A DNA stretch of 6,440 bases from Chloroflexota bacterium (GTDB taxonomy: Bacteria > Chloroflexota > Chloroflexia > Thermomicrobiales > UBA6265): contig JAHWJF010000208.1 in assembly GCA_019348515.1 (NCBI GenBank), forward strand, positions 1 through 6,440, read 5' to 3'. This document shows, in pieces, positions 5,338 to 6,440 of the stretch; position 1 is the first letter of the stretch, and each line of letters begins with the position of its first letter. Under the pieces are notes generated by a model. That model made no database searches. It was not told the DNA's origin and saw only the letters and a list, made by a program, of their open reading frames with translations. The translations under genes and the position numbers were made by a program.

Positions 5338-5435
5338 GGTGATGGGGTGATAGGGTGATAGGGAGTACGACGGTCGGCGTCCTATCACCCTATCACCGTG
5401 AGCGAAGCGAACAATCACCCTAACACCCATCACCC
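5336..5435. repeat. 8-bp repeat array arranged as a long inverted repeat
   Basis: Units of A/GGGGTGAT occur at 5336-5343, 5344-5351 and 5352-5359, followed by a half unit. Complementary ATCACCC(T) units return at 5384-5391, 5392-5399 (variant), 5414-5421, 5422-5428 (variant) and 5429-5435. The strand 5346-5362 pairs perfectly with 5381-5397 (17 bp, 18-base loop), and 5337-5345 pairs perfectly with 5427-5435 (9 bp). The only interruption is a 29-base bulge on the right side. The bulge begins with GTGAGCGAAGCGAAC. No T run follows, but it could still act as a 3' stabiliser or transcription block after the Yip1-like pair. Confidence 0.8.
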
Positions 5436-5471
5436 ACGTCCCCTGGCATGCCGGGTGCGTCTCCCGCCGCG

Positions 5472-5479
5472 AAAGGAGG
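5472..5479 (+). promoter_or_regulatory. Strong ribosome binding site of the MBL-fold hydrolase
   Basis: AAAGGAGG, close to the perfect anti-16S complement and followed by more G, lies seven bases before ATG 5487. It sets the start there and excludes the earlier in-frame ATG at 5448, which has no such site. It is the strongest ribosome binding site in the window. Confidence 0.85.
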
Positions 5480-5486
5480 GGGGACG

Positions 5487-6344
5487 ATGACCATTACCAA
5501 TACTCTCACGCTCAACGAAACGTCGACGGCTGCCGCAACGAATGAGGGCTCGATCTTTTTCATCGGCAACGCCACGGTGCTGCTTCGCGTTGCCGGCTTC
5601 ACGATCCTCACCGATCCGACGTTCATCCACAAGCACGAGCAGACCTGGCTCGGGGGCGGTCTCCACACCACCCGCCTGACCGATCCGGCGATCGAGCTGG
5701 CCGATCTGCCACCACTCGACCTCGTGCTTCTCTCGCATTTCCACGGCGATCATTTCGATCAAGTGGCCGAGCGTGATCTCGGCCGCACGCTGCCGATTGT
5801 GACGACTCCTCAATCAGCGCAGGATCTGGAGGAGCGAGGGTTCACCAATTGCCGTCCGCTGGACGTTTGGGAGTCCCTGGATGTGAAGAAGGGGCCTGCG
5901 CGGCTGCGCATCACCGCGACCCCAGCCCGCCATGGCCCGCCGCTGGTCGATCTCGTCCTGCCCGACGTGATGGGCAGCGTGCTCGACGTCAGGACAGCGA
6001 CCGGCGACGCGACGAGGATCTATATCACCGGCGATACCCTCGTTATCGACGAGTTGCAGGAGATTCCGCGGCGCTTCCCAGATATCGACATTGCCCTGCT
6101 CCATCTGGGCGGCACACGGGTGCTGGGGGTCCTGGTCAGCATGGATGCGAAACAGGGGGTGGAGGCGATGCGGATCGTCGATCCCGCCCTGGCCATCCCG
6201 ATCCACTACAACGACTACGACGTCTTCACCTCACCGCTCTCGGACTTCCAGGAAGAGGTCCGCGCCGCAGGTCTCGAAAATCGCGTCCACTACCTGAGCC
6301 ATGGTGAGACGTACACCTTCCAGCCGAGGGGGGCGCTACGCTGA
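5487..6344 (+). CDS. Metallo-beta-lactamase-fold hydrolase, UlaG-like
   Basis: A 285-residue cytoplasmic protein with no signal peptide. The metal site is complete: H84, H86, D88 and H89 in SHFHGDHFD, a further histidine in TPARHG (H149), the bridging aspartate in YITGDT (D183), and H240 in IPIHYNDYD. The start of the fold shows FIGNATVLLRVAGFTILTDP (25-44), typical of the UlaG/Lactamase_B_2-3 branch, where a TDP motif precedes the first loop. Relatives hydrolyse phosphodiester, lactone or phosphorylated N-acyl substrates; which one is used here is not visible. It is not a beta-lactamase in the antibiotic sense as far as the sequence shows. The gene has its own strong ribosome binding site and lies after a large inverted repeat, so it is probably transcribed apart from the Yip1-like pair. 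Its last five codons and stop fall within a G-rich repeat copy. Confidence 0.93.
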   Translation: MTITNTLTLNETSTAAATNEGSIFFIGNATVLLRVAGFTILTDPTFIHKHEQTWLGGGLHTTRLTDPAIELADLPPLDLVLLSHFHGDHFDQVAERDLGRTLPIVTTPQSAQDLEERGFTNCRPLDVWESLDVKKGPARLRITATPARHGPPLVDLVLPDVMGSVLDVRTATGDATRIYITGDTLVIDELQEIPRRFPDIDIALLHLGGTRVLGVLVSMDAKQGVEAMRIVDPALAIPIHYNDYDVFTSPLSDFQEEVRAAGLENRVHYLSHGETYTFQPRGALR

Positions 6345-6355
6345 GGGGGAAAGGG
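6327..6355 (+). repeat. Third copy of the G-rich repeat, at the end of the MBL gene
   Basis: This copy aligns with those at 2332-2388: AGGGGGGCGC, the core GCG-CTA-CGC, then TGAGGGGG and a purine run. It supplies the last codons (R281 onward) and TGA stop of the hydrolase. The adjoining GGGAGCGGGG (6353-6362) occurs as its reverse complement at 2410-2419, so the similarity between the two loci extends beyond the core. Confidence 0.6.
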
Positions 6356-6377
6356 AGCGGGGTTCGTTTCTGCAGGC

Positions 6378-6440
6378 TCAACGCAACTTGACGTTGAACG
6401 TCGGCAGAGCGTGCGTTTTCAGGGTTGACAGGTCGAGATT
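6378..6440 (-). CDS. Probable C-terminal end of a convergent gene (cut by the window edge)
   Basis: On the minus strand, reading in from the right edge, 20 sense codons (NLDLSTLKTHALPTFNVKLR) end in TGA at 6378-6380. The composition looks like ordinary protein, codons mostly end in G or C, and the position 33 bases from the MBL stop suits a convergent neighbour. Twenty residues are too few to name a family. At least one other frame through this stretch is also open, so the call is tentative. Confidence 0.4.
   Translation of the reverse strand, partial: NLDLSTLKTHALPTFNVKLR

Noticed and set aside
5336..5435. CRISPR array from the repeated GGGTGAT units
   Set aside because: Units are only 8 bp, contiguous, and present in both orientations, with no spacers and no cas genes nearby.
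5487..6344. Antibiotic-resistance beta-lactamase
   Set aside because: The metal motif is shared across the whole fold; the TDP start, absence of a signal peptide and overall layout fit the UlaG-like branch instead.
6345..6377. Intrinsic terminator between the MBL gene and the convergent gene
   Set aside because: The stretch is purine-rich with no clear stem and no suitable T run after one; it is better explained as the edge of the G-rich repeat.

Overview
The window is GC-rich bacterial chromosome carrying eight protein-coding genes (two cut by the window edges) and several short intergenic repeats. G/C-ending codons, clear GGAGG-type ribosome binding sites and REP-like elements of the form TCATCCTGAG...GCGAAGGATCTCG fit a Chloroflexota of the Thermomicrobia/Sphaerobacter type. 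That assignment is an inference from general resemblance; no rRNA or other phylogenetic marker is present.

Layout: (1) 1-485, minus strand, the N-terminal 161 residues of a zinc-dependent medium-chain alcohol dehydrogenase, running off the left edge. (2) A 102-bp divergent intergenic region with a 12-bp palindrome. (3) 588-1229, plus strand, a predicted exported protein of unknown function. (4) 1333-2352, a classical short-chain dehydrogenase/reductase with a C-terminal extension. (5) 2353-2470, a repeat-rich spacer. (6) 2471-3814, a class III PLP aminotransferase resembling AGXT2. (7) 3815-4065, a spacer dominated by an imperfect REP-like hairpin. (8) 4066-4710 and 4741-5337, two tandem paralogous membrane proteins resembling the Yip1 family, very probably one operon. 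(9) 5338-5486, a spacer with 8-bp GGGTGAT-type repeats arranged as a long inverted repeat. (10) 5487-6344, an UlaG-like metallo-beta-lactamase-fold hydrolase. (11) 6378-6440, minus strand, the probable last 20 codons of a convergent gene.

The genes do not form an obvious single pathway. Three encode soluble metabolic enzymes (alcohol dehydrogenase, SDR, aminotransferase), each with its own ribosome binding site and separated by repeats, so they read as independent housekeeping or catabolic units. Only the Yip1-like pair is convincingly co-transcribed. I see no defence system, phage, insertion sequence, CRISPR array, tRNA or rRNA. The most distinctive content is non-coding: at least four families of short repeats sit in almost every intergenic gap, and one G-rich family supplies the last codons and stop codon of two unrelated genes. 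I found no convincing evidence of a new multi-gene system.
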